Source of the DNA: Sphingobium quisquiliarum P25
GTDB taxonomy: Bacteria; Pseudomonadota; Alphaproteobacteria; Sphingomonadales; Sphingomonadaceae
Direction of reading: 5' to 3'
Assembly (NCBI RefSeq): GCF_000445065.1
Contig: NZ_ATHO01000109.1
Location: 34,463 to 98,462 of the forward strand
DNA length: 64,000 nt
The translations under genes and the position numbers were made by a program. The notes beneath the pieces are model-generated. The model was given only the letters and a program-made list of their open reading frames with translations. It had not been told where the DNA came from and searched no databases. Of this stretch, positions 8,335 to 16,902 are shown piece by piece; within the stretch, counting starts at the first letter, position 1, and the number at the start of each line of letters is the position of its first letter.

Positions 8335-9471
8335 ATGCTCGTCCGCGCCAGCCGACCGCCGAACATCGCCTTCGTCCTTCCAGGGCTGGGAGCGGGCGGA
8401 TCGGAGCATATCGTAAGCCTTTTGTGCAATCACTTCGCGGCGCTGGGCTGGACCGTCAGGCTGATTGCGTTCGAGGATGAAGCCGCCCCGGCCTATTACA
8501 GCCATCACCCGGCGGTGCGGATCGTGCGGCTGGGCATGACGGTGAAGCGCCGCAGCGCAGCCGCCGGAGCGCTGGCGATGCTGAAGCGCGAACGGCGGCT
8601 GCAAGCGGCGCTGGAGCAGGCCGCGCCCGACCTGGTGGTGAGCTTCCTGACCCGGACCAACATATTGTCGGTGCTGAGCGCGCGGCGCAGCGGCATTCCC
8701 GTGATCGTTTCGGAACGCAACAACCCGGAGCTGCAAACCGTCGGGCGATTGTGGAACATGCTGCGCGGCTGGGCCTATCCGCGCGCGGCGGGGCTGGTCA
8801 CCATGACGCAGGGCGCGATGGACTATTTCGCCCGGACGATGGCCGTGAAGGGATGGGTCATCCCCAATCCCGCGCCGCCGCCGTCCGCCGTCCTGCCGCG
8901 CTGCTCCGATGGCCGGACGATCGGCGCGGTCGGACGGCTGGTGCCGCAAAAGGGGTTCGACCGGCTGATCGACGCCTTTGCGCGCGTGGCGGCGGATATC
9001 CCCGATTGGCGGCTGGTGATCTGGGGCGAAGGGCCCGACCGCGCGGCGCTGGAAGCGCAAAGGGACAGGCTGGGGCTGACCGGCCGCATCGCTCTGCCCG
9101 GCATCACCCGCCAGCCCGGCGAGTGGATCGCCCAATCGGATATGTTCGTCCTGTCTTCCCGCTTCGAAGGCTGGGGCATCGTGGTGGGCGAAGCGATGGC
9201 GGCGGGCCTGCCGGTCGTCTCCTTCGACTGTCCATGGGGTCCTGCCGAAATGATCGAGCAGGGCCGCAGCGGCATGCTGGTCCCCAATGGCGACATCGCG
9301 GCCCTGGGCGACGCGATCGCCGCGCTCTGCCGCGATCCCGCGCGGCGCGGGGCACTAGGCACCGAGGCGAAGGCGCGCATGGCCCTGTTCGACCTCGACC
9401 ATATCCTCGCCCGCTGGAAGGACGTCATCTTCGAGGTGCTGAAGGACCATCCCGTGGGGGTGGAGCGATGA
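8335..9471 (+). CDS. GT4-family glycosyltransferase
   Basis: 378-aa GT-B enzyme for repeat-unit assembly. The N-terminal domain has the LPGLGAGGSEHIVSLLC glycine-rich helix start; the C-terminal domain has GAVGRLVPQKGFDRLI and the SSRFEGWGIVVGEAMAAGLP stretch carrying the E-x7-E signature. Overall it resembles PglH/PglJ-type alpha-1,4 hexosaminyl transferases. The start was placed at the ATG at 8335, where homology begins; an ATG about 120 bases upstream would add an Arg/Pro-rich unlikely leader. The ribosome binding site (AGGGA) is weak. Its TGA overlaps a tiny reading frame (9468-9518) leading to the next glycosyltransferase. Confidence 0.9.
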   Translation: MLVRASRPPNIAFVLPGLGAGGSEHIVSLLCNHFAALGWTVRLIAFEDEAAPAYYSHHPAVRIVRLGMTVKRRSAAAGALAMLKRERRLQAALEQAAPDLVVSFLTRTNILSVLSARRSGIPVIVSERNNPELQTVGRLWNMLRGWAYPRAAGLVTMTQGAMDYFARTMAVKGWVIPNPAPPPSAVLPRCSDGRTIGAVGRLVPQKGFDRLIDAFARVAADIPDWRLVIWGEGPDRAALEAQRDRLGLTGRIALPGITRQPGEWIAQSDMFVLSSRFEGWGIVVGEAMAAGLPVVSFDCPWGPAEMIEQGRSGMLVPNGDIAALGDAIAALCRDPARRGALGTEAKARMALFDLDHILARWKDVIFEVLKDHPVGVER

Positions 9472-9518
9472 CTGGGGCCATCCGCCAGCGCCTGCAACCT
9501 TTTCTTCCGGGGAGGTGA
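9468..9518 (+). CDS. Possible 16-codon translational-coupling mini-ORF
   Basis: An ATG at 9468 overlaps the TGA of the upstream glycosyltransferase (ATGA) and opens a 16-codon frame that ends in TGA at 9516-9518, three bases before the ATG of the next glycosyltransferase. The GGGGAGG ribosome binding site of that next gene lies inside the mini-ORF. It could simply keep ribosomes moving into the next gene. I see no sign that the peptide itself matters. Confidence 0.3.
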   Translation: MTGAIRQRLQPFLPGR

Positions 9519-9521
9519 TCG

Positions 9522-10667
9522 ATGCGCATCTGCTCCATCATCACCAGCTTCACGTCGGGCGGCGCGGAAATGCTGGTCAGGGACCTTGCCGAACGCTTCG
9601 CGGCGACCGGCCATGACGCCACCGTGATCGCGCTGAGCGACGCCGCGCAGATCGGCAACGATCGCGAGACGGAAGCGGCGATGATGGCGCATATCCGTGA
9701 AGCGGGCGGACAGGCGCTGTCGCTGGGCCTTGCGAACCGCAACGCCTGGATCGGGGGCGCGCGGGCGCTGCGCGGCATGGCGCGCGCGATGAATCCCGAT
9801 GTGATCCACTGCCACACCGCCCGCGCGCTTCCCATCGTCGCGCTGGCCCGGCCGCGCGTGCCGGTGGTGCTGACCCACCATAACAGCCGCCTGTCCTTCC
9901 CGCCCGCCGCCTTCCACCTCTTCAACCGGATCGCCGATGGCTATGTGGCGATCAGCGAGCAATGCGAGACGATGCTGCGCGCCCATAGCCGCAAGCCCGT
10001 GCAACTGATCTGGAACGCAGCCAATCCGCGTTTCCGGGCATCGGAGCCCCGTCAGCCGGTGGCGCATGATCCCATGATACTGGCTGTCGGCACCGTGTCG
10101 GAGCAGAAGGATTATCCAACGCTGATACGCGCCGCGCGGCTGCTGGCCGCTGCGCTTGCGCCACAGGGCCGCCGCCCCCGCATCTGCATCGCCGGTGGCG
10201 GGCCGATGCTGGGCGAGCTTCAGGCGCTGGTCGAGGCGAGCGGCGCGGGCAGCCATGTGGAATTGCTGGGCGCGCGCGGCGATGTCGACATGCTGATGCG
10301 GCGGGCGGACCTGTTCGTGAACAGTTCGCTGTGGGAGGGATTTCCCATCTCCCTCATCGAAGCGGCCAGCAGCGGCTTGCCGATGGTGGCGACGCGCGTC
10401 GCCGGGAACCGGGAAATGGTGGTGCCGGGAATGAACGGCGAACTGGTGCCGCCGGGCGATGCGCAAGCGCTGGCATCGGCCATGGCGGCCATCCTGTCCG
10501 ATGACGCCAGCCACGCCCGCCTGTCCGCCGGAGCGCTGGAAAGCGCGGGGCGCTTTTCCATCGAGCGCTGCGCCACCGCGCATCTGGCGCTCTATGGCCG
10601 CTTGCGCGGAAACCGCTCCGGCCACCGCGCATATGGAAGATTGAGCATCGATAGGGAGTGCGCATGA
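9522..10667 (+). CDS. GT4-family glycosyltransferase
   Basis: 381-aa GT-B glycosyltransferase. The N-terminus reads MRICSIITSFTSGGAEMLVR, the classic GT4 glycine-rich start. The C-terminal donor domain has AVGTVSEQKDYPTLI, the YxxGRG-like LLGARGDVDMLMRRADLFV region and NSSLWEGFPISLIEAASSGL with the nucleotide-sugar E-x7-E signature. A good GGGGAGG precedes the ATG. Its TGA overlaps the start of the formyltransferase-like gene as ATGA. It likely adds a sugar in the same repeat unit as its neighbours; the linkage is not readable. Confidence 0.9.
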   Translation: MRICSIITSFTSGGAEMLVRDLAERFAATGHDATVIALSDAAQIGNDRETEAAMMAHIREAGGQALSLGLANRNAWIGGARALRGMARAMNPDVIHCHTARALPIVALARPRVPVVLTHHNSRLSFPPAAFHLFNRIADGYVAISEQCETMLRAHSRKPVQLIWNAANPRFRASEPRQPVAHDPMILAVGTVSEQKDYPTLIRAARLLAAALAPQGRRPRICIAGGGPMLGELQALVEASGAGSHVELLGARGDVDMLMRRADLFVNSSLWEGFPISLIEAASSGLPMVATRVAGNREMVVPGMNGELVPPGDAQALASAMAAILSDDASHARLSAGALESAGRFSIERCATAHLALYGRLRGNRSGHRAYGRLSIDRECA

Positions 10668-11587
10668 GGGCCATACTGATTGGCGCGGTCGAAAGTACGC
10701 GAATCGCCTTGCGCTGCCTTGCCGCCGCGCCGCGATGGGATCTTGCCGCCGTCTTCACCCTGCCCCTCGACCTTGCCAGCCGCCATTCCGACTTCATCGA
10801 CCTGGCGGCGGAGACGGAAAAAGCGGGTTCCCGCATCGTGCGGGTGAAGAATATCAATTCGGAGGCCGCGCTGGCGGTGATCCACGACATCGCGCCCGAT
10901 TATATCTTCGTCATCGGCTGGTCGCAGATTTGCGGCGAGCAGTTCATGGCGAGCGCGAAGCGCGGCGTGGTGGGCTATCACCCCGCCCCGCTGCCGCGCC
11001 TGCGGGGGCGGGCCGTGATCCCGTGGACGATCCTGCTGGACGAGCCGATTTCGGCGTCCTCCCTGTTCCTGATCGATGCGGGCGTGGACAGCGGACCGCT
11101 GCTCGCCCAGCGCTATTTCCACCTTGCGCCGGACGAGACGGCGGCGACCCTCTATGCCAAGCATATGGCGAAGCTGGAGGAGATGCTGCCCGGCGTGCTG
11201 GACGATATCGCCAGCGGCGCGCCCGCCCTGTCCGTTCAGGATGAGCGTTGCGCGACCTATGCCGCGCGCAGGCGGCCCGAAGATGCGCTGATCGACTGGG
11301 CGCAACCGGCGTCGCTCATCTGGCGCTGCGTCAGGGCCTGCGGCGATCCCTATCCCGGAGCCTGGACGAGCCTGGGCGGCGATCGCATCACCATAGAAGC
11401 GGCGGTGCCCGTACCGCTTGGGCATCATGCCGCCGCCATGTCCGGGCAGGTGGTCGAGCGCACGGGCGAGAGCTTCACCGTCAAATGCGGCGACGGACAG
11501 GGCCTGCGCGTCACGCAATGGCGCACGGCGCGGGAGGCTCCTTTGCCCAATCACGCCATTCTTGGCCGGGACGCGGCAGCGGCATGA
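10664..11587 (+). CDS. Formyltransferase-family enzyme (sugar N-formyltransferase-like), catalytic Asn replaced by Gly
   Basis: 307-aa protein with an N-terminal formyltransferase Rossmann fold and a C-terminal OB-like Formyl_trans_C region. The known catalytic triad of Fmt, ArnA and sugar N-formyltransferases is Asn-x-His plus Asp. Here the loop reads GYHPAPLPRLRGR (104-116), so His106 is present but Gly104 stands where Asn is expected; Asp142 in DAGVDSG is kept. The start was set at the ATG at 10664, overlapping the upstream TGA, with GGGAG before it; a GTG lies six bases upstream. Next to a deacetylase and amino-sugar genes it could acylate an amino sugar, but the lost Asn leaves room for a different one-carbon or hydrolytic reaction. 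Confidence 0.8.
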   Translation: MRAILIGAVESTRIALRCLAAAPRWDLAAVFTLPLDLASRHSDFIDLAAETEKAGSRIVRVKNINSEAALAVIHDIAPDYIFVIGWSQICGEQFMASAKRGVVGYHPAPLPRLRGRAVIPWTILLDEPISASSLFLIDAGVDSGPLLAQRYFHLAPDETAATLYAKHMAKLEEMLPGVLDDIASGAPALSVQDERCATYAARRRPEDALIDWAQPASLIWRCVRACGDPYPGAWTSLGGDRITIEAAVPVPLGHHAAAMSGQVVERTGESFTVKCGDGQGLRVTQWRTAREAPLPNHAILGRDAAAA

Positions 11588-12267
11588 GCATGATCGACAC
11601 GATCCAGCGGGCCATGGTGATCGCGCCGCATCCCGACGATGAAGTGCTGGGCTGCGGCGGCACCATCGCGCGGCTGGCGGCGCTGGGGCGGCATGTCGAC
11701 GTGGTGATCGCGACGCGCGGCCATGCGCCCCGCTTCGACACGGCGCAGGTGGAGCAGGTGCAGGCGGAAGCGCGCCGCGCCCATGCGCTGCTGGGCGTCG
11801 CGCGCACGCATTTCCTGGATTTTCCCGCCGCCGAACTGGACCGGGTGCCCCGCGCGGAGCTGAACGCCGGGATAGCCGCGCTGGTGGCGCAATGCCGCCC
11901 GGACACGCTGTTCCTGCCCTTTATGGGCGACCTACATTTCGACCATCATCTGGTGTTCGACGCCGCCATGGTCGCCGCGCGGCCGCTGGGCGCGCATTAT
12001 CCAGCGCGCATTCTGGCCTATGAAACGGTGTCGGAAACCAACTGGGCCGCGCCCTATCTCGCGCCGTCCTTCCAACCCAACATATTCGTGGACATCAGCA
12101 GCCATATCGCCCGCAAGATCGAAGCGTTCGGCTGTTTCGCGTCGCAGGTGCGGCCTTTCCCGAACGAGCGATCGGTCGAAACCCTGCGCGCGCTGGCCCA
12201 GGTGCGGGGAAGCTGCGTCAGCCGGGAAGCCGCCGAAGCCTTCATCCTGATCAGAGAGGTCGCCTGA
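11584..12267 (+). CDS. PIG-L family N-acetyl-sugar deacetylase
   Basis: 227-aa zinc-dependent deacetylase of the LmbE/PIG-L fold. It carries the family metal and catalytic motif APHPDDEVLGCGGT (14-27) and the second metal ligand region GDLHFDHH (~118-125). The family removes acetyl groups from N-acetylglucosamine-type units (GlcNAc-PI, GlcNAc-Ins, bacillithiol and mycothiol precursors, antibiotic precursors). The ATG at 11584 overlaps the TGA of the formyltransferase-like gene (ATGA), so the two are tightly coupled. An obvious idea is deacetylation followed by re-acylation of an amino sugar, but the substrate is inferred only. Confidence 0.9.
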   Translation: MSMIDTIQRAMVIAPHPDDEVLGCGGTIARLAALGRHVDVVIATRGHAPRFDTAQVEQVQAEARRAHALLGVARTHFLDFPAAELDRVPRAELNAGIAALVAQCRPDTLFLPFMGDLHFDHHLVFDAAMVAARPLGAHYPARILAYETVSETNWAAPYLAPSFQPNIFVDISSHIARKIEAFGCFASQVRPFPNERSVETLRALAQVRGSCVSREAAEAFILIREVA

Positions 12268-12268
12268 C

Positions 12269-13306
12269 ATGGACCTGCCCGTCACCAGCCAGAGAGAAGG
12301 CGCCGCGCATGTGAGCACGGACCACGCCACGCCGCAGCCGGGCCGGTCGCTGCGCATGCTGTTGAGTTCGGCGGGCCGCCGCGTCGGATTGCTGCGCAGC
12401 TTCCGCGAAGCCGCGGCGGTGCTGGGCATAGGCCTCAGGCTCTACGCGTCGGACCTCATGCCGGAATGTAGCGCGGCCTGCGTCGAAGCGGACATGGGCC
12501 TCGCCGCTCCGCCTGCGGACAGCGAGGATTTCATCCCCGCCATGCTGGACATCTGCAAGCGCGAGCGGATCGGCCTGATCGTCCCCACGATCGACACCGA
12601 ACTGATCGCCTATAGCGAGGCGCGGGACCGGTTCAGCGCGATCGGCTGCCAGGTCGCGGTGAGCGATCCTGCGCTGGTCCACATGGCGCGCGACAAGCTG
12701 GCGACGGCGCGATTCCTGTCGGACGCTGGCATCCCCTCCCCCGCGACCGTCGCGCTGGAGGATGTTCTGGACGGCCGGAGTGACCTTTCCCTGCCGCTGC
12801 TCGCCAAGCCGCGTCACGGCAGTTCCAGCCGCGGCATCATGATGGTGGAGGAACGCGGCCAACTGGAGGCGCTGAGCCGGGCCGAGCCCTATATATTGCA
12901 GCAATTCCTGTATGGGCGGGAATTCACCGTCAGCCTCTATTTCGACGGTGCGGGGAGGATGCGATGCGCCGTCCCGCACGAGCGGCTGCGCGTGCGGTCG
13001 GGCGAGGTGGAAAAGGGCGTCACCCTGCGCAATCCGCTGTTGCAGGACATGGCGTGGCGGCTGGGACAGGCGCTGCAAGGCGCGCGCGGGGCGATGTGCT
13101 TCCAGGCGCGCATGGACGAGGACGGCGGCGCTTCGATATTCGAAATCAACGCCCGGTTCGGCGGCGGCTATCCACTGGCCCACAGGGCAGGCGCGCGCTT
13201 CAGCCAGTGGCTGCTGGAGGAGCGGCTGGGGCTGCCCTGCACCGCCGGGGACGATTGGCGCGAGGACGTGCTGATGCTGCGTTTCGACGATGCTGTCTTC
13301 ATCTGA
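12269..13306 (+). CDS. ATP-grasp domain protein (carbamoyl-phosphate-synthase-like ligase)
   Basis: 345 aa. The family forms acyl-phosphate intermediates and joins a carboxylate to an amine or thiol. An N-terminal pre-ATP-grasp Rossmann part (LLSSAGRRVGLLRSF, ~31-45) leads into the ATP-grasp fold with KPRHGSSSRGI (about 182-192), a nucleotide-binding strand with YILQQFLYGREFTVS, and the metal-binding end FEINARFGGGYPL. It starts two bases after the deacetylase stop. The HAD gene starts 17 bases before its end. ATP-grasp plus HAD pairs with PIG-L and formyltransferase-like genes are, to my knowledge, found in surface-sugar loci, but their reaction is not established here. Confidence 0.85.
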   Translation: MDLPVTSQREGAAHVSTDHATPQPGRSLRMLLSSAGRRVGLLRSFREAAAVLGIGLRLYASDLMPECSAACVEADMGLAAPPADSEDFIPAMLDICKRERIGLIVPTIDTELIAYSEARDRFSAIGCQVAVSDPALVHMARDKLATARFLSDAGIPSPATVALEDVLDGRSDLSLPLLAKPRHGSSSRGIMMVEERGQLEALSRAEPYILQQFLYGREFTVSLYFDGAGRMRCAVPHERLRVRSGEVEKGVTLRNPLLQDMAWRLGQALQGARGAMCFQARMDEDGGASIFEINARFGGGYPLAHRAGARFSQWLLEERLGLPCTAGDDWREDVLMLRFDDAVFI

Positions 13307-13985
13307 CAGGCCCGGCGCATATCGGGGGCGGTTCGACCGCGTCATCATATTCGATCTGGACGACACGCTCTATCTGGAGCGCGACTATGTCCTGAGCGGC
13401 CTGCAAGCCGTGGGCCTGTGGGCGCGCGCCATATTGGGGCTCGACGGCCTCGGCAGGGTGATGCGCGAGCGGTTCGAGGCGGGGCATCGCACCCGCATCT
13501 TCGACGACAGCCTGCGGGACATGGGGCTGGAGCCGCATCCGCACCTCATCGCGCGCATGCTCACCGCCTACCGGCAGCATCGGCCCAGCATCCGGCTTGC
13601 GCCCGATGCGGAACAATTCCTTGCCCGCCGCGATCCCGCGACCGGGTTCGCCGTGATCACCGATGGTTTCCTGGACGCGCAAAGGCGGAAGATAAGGGCC
13701 CTGGCCCTGTACCAGCGCGGCGTTCATCTGGGCGTCTGCACCGACCGCTGGGGCAGGGAATGCTGGAAGCCCAACCCACGCGCCTTCCAGCATATCGAAC
13801 ATATTTTCGGCCGTTCAGGCGGGGCGCTGACCTATGTCGCGGACAATCCGTCCAAGGATTTCACCGCGCCGCGCGCCATGGGCTGGGACACGGTGCAGAT
13901 CGCCCGGCCCAACCGCATCCATGATCGCATCCATCCCGACCGCGTCGATGCTGACAGGATCATCGAAACCCTGGAGGAGTTTTAA
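13290..13985 (+). CDS. HAD-family hydrolase
   Basis: 231-aa haloacid-dehalogenase-type phosphatase. The nucleophile motif FDLDDTLY lies near residues 20-27. A helical cap follows, then VITDG (motif II), the lysine in CWKPNPRAF (motif III) and YVADNPSKDF (motif IV). It overlaps the ATP-grasp gene by 17 bases and is the last gene of the plus-strand run. The context suggests dephosphorylation of a sugar or acyl intermediate made by its neighbours. No clear rho-independent terminator is visible in the 56 bases before the convergent bamE gene. Confidence 0.87.
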   Translation: MLSSSDRPGAYRGRFDRVIIFDLDDTLYLERDYVLSGLQAVGLWARAILGLDGLGRVMRERFEAGHRTRIFDDSLRDMGLEPHPHLIARMLTAYRQHRPSIRLAPDAEQFLARRDPATGFAVITDGFLDAQRRKIRALALYQRGVHLGVCTDRWGRECWKPNPRAFQHIEHIFGRSGGALTYVADNPSKDFTAPRAMGWDTVQIARPNRIHDRIHPDRVDADRIIETLEEF

Positions 13986-14041
13986 GGCGAGAGCTGACTT
14001 TGGCGAAGCTTAACCATGCTCCCCATTGATCAGGGCAAAGC

Positions 14042-14560
14042 CTAGCTGCCGTTCGGGCCGCCGCCAGTGTTGCTGCCGCCGCCACCCATGCCGCCCATGC
14101 CGCCAGCGCCCACCGCGCCGATATTGCCGAAAATCTCGTCCAGCAGGCTGCGATGGCGGCCCAGCGTCGGCGTCTTGTCGCCAGAGGGCGAGATTCTGGC
14201 GACCTGTTCCAGGCCCATGCGGTCGACCGCCGTCACATTGCCCGCCGCGTCGAAGCGGACGCGAAGGACGGTCTGCGCCACGGGCTTGGGATTGGAAAAG
14301 GCGAGCGCACGCATGTCACGCGACACATAATACCAGTCCTGATCGCCGAACTGGGCGGCGAAGGTCGGGCGGCCCAGCGTGCCTTCCACCGACGCGCGGT
14401 TGTCGATGCCCGGCTGGATGGAATCGACCAGCAGCTTGTCGACCTGATACCCCTGATGGGTGCGGATGCGGGTGCAGCCCGACATCCCCAGCGCAAGCGC
14501 CACAAGGCCCCCCGCGAGCAAGAGCCGCCCGCTGCGGGACTGTCGGCTGAACTGGCGCAT
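14042..14560 (-). CDS. bamE: Outer-membrane protein assembly factor BamE (SmpA/OmlA)
   Basis: Lipoprotein subunit of the beta-barrel assembly machine. The 172-aa form begins at the ATG at 14560, preceded by GGCAGGAGAAG. An upstream in-frame extension has no signal peptide and is rejected. The lipobox ends at Cys29 (GMSGC). The SmpA/OmlA domain follows, with GIDNRASVEGTLGRPTF (~53-69) and the DWYYVSR strand. The C-terminus has a Gly-rich, Met-containing tail of about 30 residues (GAGGMGGMGGGG), an extension often seen in sphingomonad BamE. It is divergent from the ubiquinol-cytochrome c chaperone gene. Confidence 0.92.
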   Translation of the reverse strand: MRQFSRQSRSGRLLLAGGLVALALGMSGCTRIRTHQGYQVDKLLVDSIQPGIDNRASVEGTLGRPTFAAQFGDQDWYYVSRDMRALAFSNPKPVAQTVLRVRFDAAGNVTAVDRMGLEQVARISPSGDKTPTLGRHRSLLDEIFGNIGAVGAGGMGGMGGGGSNTGGGPNGS

Positions 14561-14701
14561 GCACTTCTCCTGCCGGGACGGGCCCCGGAAATCCTTAAAG
14601 CTGACGCCGCCATTGCATCGGGCGGCCCGCCGATCAATATGGAATTGAGCGGACCCCGGCAAGAGGGGCCTCGTTCGGTTCAGCCAGGAAACGTCCACGT
14701 C

Positions 14702-15217
14702 ATGCCCAACCTCTTCCGGCGCCTGTTCGCAAGCCGCGATCCCAAGGATGCGATGCAGCCGCTATACAACGCCATCGTTCAGGAAGGCCGCGAGCCGCAC
14801 TGGTATCTGCAAGGCGAGGTTCCCGACACGATCGACGGCCGGTTCGACATGATCGTCGCCATCCTCGCCCAGGTGCTGATGCGGCTCGAAAGCCTGAACG
14901 CGGCGCAGGAAAGCGTGTGGCTGACCGAATTGTTCGTCGACGACATGGACGGGCAGTTGCGGCAGGAAGGCATTGGCGACGTCGTGGTGGGCAAGCATAT
15001 CGGGCGGATGGTGAGCGCGCTGGGCGGGCGGCTTTCCGCCTATCGCGAAGCCCTGTCAGGGGAAGCGGAATTGAGCGAGGCGCTGGCGCGCAACCTTTAT
15101 CGTGGCGCGCCTCCATCGGCCGATGCGCTTGCGCATGTCGAATCGCGGCTGCGCGCGCGCTGGGTCCGGCTTGGCGCGATGACGCGCGACGCGCTCATGG
15201 CGGGAGAGCTGGGATGA
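14702..15217 (+). CDS. Ubiquinol-cytochrome c chaperone (CBP3/UQCC1 family)
   Basis: 171-aa cytoplasmic protein of the ubiquinol-cyt_C_chap family, related to mitochondrial Cbp3, which helps cytochrome b assembly into the bc1 complex. Visible landmarks are LYNAIVQEGREPHWY (20-34), the DTIDGRFDMI segment, ELFVDDMDGQLRQEGIGD (74-91) and VGKHIGRMVSALGGRLSAYR (94-113). It overlaps the following DUF177 gene as ATGA; this pair is a conserved alphaproteobacterial arrangement. Confidence 0.88.
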   Translation: MPNLFRRLFASRDPKDAMQPLYNAIVQEGREPHWYLQGEVPDTIDGRFDMIVAILAQVLMRLESLNAAQESVWLTELFVDDMDGQLRQEGIGDVVVGKHIGRMVSALGGRLSAYREALSGEAELSEALARNLYRGAPPSADALAHVESRLRARWVRLGAMTRDALMAGELG

Positions 15218-15744
15218 CCGCGCCCGCACCGGAATTTTCCCGCCCCGTCCGCGCCGATCAGCTTGCCCGCCATGCGCAGGGCGTGACCATCAGCGCCGAA
15301 CCCGCCGAACGCGAGGCGCTGGCGCGGCGCTTCAACCTTCTGAGCCTGGACCGGCTGGAGGCGGAATATGGGCTGACCGAGGAAGCGGGCGGCATTTTGG
15401 CGCGCGGCCATGTGCGCGCGGAACTGACGCAGCCCTGCGTCGCGACCGGCCTGCCCGTGCCCGAAAGCATCGACACCGACTTCCTGCTGCGCTTCGTCGC
15501 CGAAAGCGGGACCGGAGAAGAAGGCGAGGAGCTGGAGATCGATTCGGACGATTGCGACGTCATCGGCTTTGACGGGCAGGTCATCGACATGGGCGAGGCG
15601 GTCGCCGAAACCATGGCGCTGGCGATGACGCCCTATCCCCGATCGCCGGACGCCGACGCCTATCTGCGAGACGCGGGGGTGCTGACGGAGGAGCAGGCAA
15701 GCCCCTTCGCCGCGCTGCTGTCGCTCCAGAACAAGAAGAAATGA
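15214..15744 (+). CDS. DUF177 / YceD-family protein
   Basis: 176 aa. The family (E. coli YceD) is linked to 23S rRNA accumulation, and in many genomes sits before rpmF; no rpmF is present here. The C-terminal half contains the typical pattern of the family: RCVATGLPV-like CVATGLPVPE followed by the acidic stretch GEEGEELEIDSDD, then FDGQVIDMGEAVAETMALAM and a P-x-P-R-like YPRSPDAD. The start overlaps the chaperone stop codon. Confidence 0.85.
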   Translation: MTAPAPEFSRPVRADQLARHAQGVTISAEPAEREALARRFNLLSLDRLEAEYGLTEEAGGILARGHVRAELTQPCVATGLPVPESIDTDFLLRFVAESGTGEEGEELEIDSDDCDVIGFDGQVIDMGEAVAETMALAMTPYPRSPDADAYLRDAGVLTEEQASPFAALLSLQNKKK

Positions 15745-15809
15745 TCGGCGCGTCCGCTTACCCCCTTCCACATTTTCCCTGCGACGCGGTTGTGCCATAG
15801 TCGCGCGCC

Positions 15810-16898
15810 ATGGAACCTCCGGCGGCTGGCACGCGCAAGATCATCCATATCGACATGGATGCCTTCTACGCATCGGTCGAGCAGCGCGACGACCCTTCCC
15901 TGCGCGGCAAGCCCATCGCAGTGGGCGGCGGCGGGCCGCGCGGGGTGGTGGCCACGGCCAGCTATGAAGCGCGTGTGTTCGGGGTGAAATCCGCCATGCC
16001 CGGCGCGCGGGCGCGGCGGCTGTGCCCGGACCTGCTGTTCGTGAAGCCCCGGTTCGACGTGTACCGCGCCGTTTCAACGCAGGTGCGGGGCATTTTCGCC
16101 CGCTTCACCGACATCATCCAGCCCCTCTCCCTGGACGAAGCCTATCTGGACGTGACCAGCAACAAGCCCGGCATCGCGTCCGCCACGGTGATCGCGCAGG
16201 AAATCCGCCGCATGATCCGGGAGGAAACCGGCCTCACCGCGTCGGCGGGCGTGTCCTACAACAAGCTGATCGCCAAGCTGGCGTCGGATCAGAACAAGCC
16301 AGACGGGCTGTGCGTCGTCCGGCCGGGGGACGGGATGGCGTTCATGGCCAAGATGCCGGTCCGCCGCATCCACGGCGTAGGCCCGGTGACCGCGCGGCGG
16401 ATGCAGGCGCTGGGCATAGAAACCGGGGCGGACCTGCGCGCCCGTGACCTGCCCTTCCTGCAACAGCATTTCGGCAGCGCCGCCGATTTCTACTATCGCG
16501 CCGCGCGGGGCGAGGATCACCGGCTGGTCCATGAACGGCAGGAGCGCAAGTCCGTCAGTGTGGAGGACACGTTTTTCGACGATCTGGTCACGGAGGATGC
16601 GCTGGTCGCCGAGGTTGACCGCATCGCCGCCAATCTGTGGGGCAGGATTGAAAAAAGCAGCGCCTATGGCCGCACCGTGGTCCTGAAAATCAAGTTCGCC
16701 GACTTCCGCATCATCACCCGCTCGAAAAGCTTCGCCGCGCCGGTGCGTTCACCCGGCCTGCTGGCGCAAACGGGCCGCGCCCTGCTCCAGGCGCAACTGC
16801 CGCTGCGCATGGGTGCGCGGCTGCTGGGTCTGGGCGTCCACAATCTCGATCATCAGGAAGGCAGTGAAGAAGGCCCGCAACTCAGCCTTCTCCTCTAG
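15810..16898 (+). CDS. dinB: DNA polymerase IV (Y-family translesion polymerase)
   Basis: 362 aa, full length for DinB. Synthesises across damaged template bases. The N-terminal catalytic motif HIDMDAFYASVE (13-24) has the first metal-binding Asp and the steric-gate region. SLDEAYLDVT (~107-116) carries the second catalytic Asp-Glu pair. The thumb helix-hairpin-helix region RRIHGVGPVTARRMQALGI and the little-finger domain follow. It ends four bases before the convergent DUF1134 gene. I see no LexA-type (SOS) box in the 65 bases upstream, but did not search systematically. Confidence 0.95.
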   Translation: MEPPAAGTRKIIHIDMDAFYASVEQRDDPSLRGKPIAVGGGGPRGVVATASYEARVFGVKSAMPGARARRLCPDLLFVKPRFDVYRAVSTQVRGIFARFTDIIQPLSLDEAYLDVTSNKPGIASATVIAQEIRRMIREETGLTASAGVSYNKLIAKLASDQNKPDGLCVVRPGDGMAFMAKMPVRRIHGVGPVTARRMQALGIETGADLRARDLPFLQQHFGSAADFYYRAARGEDHRLVHERQERKSVSVEDTFFDDLVTEDALVAEVDRIAANLWGRIEKSSAYGRTVVLKIKFADFRIITRSKSFAAPVRSPGLLAQTGRALLQAQLPLRMGARLLGLGVHNLDHQEGSEEGPQLSLLL

Positions 16899-16902
16899 CG
16901 GC

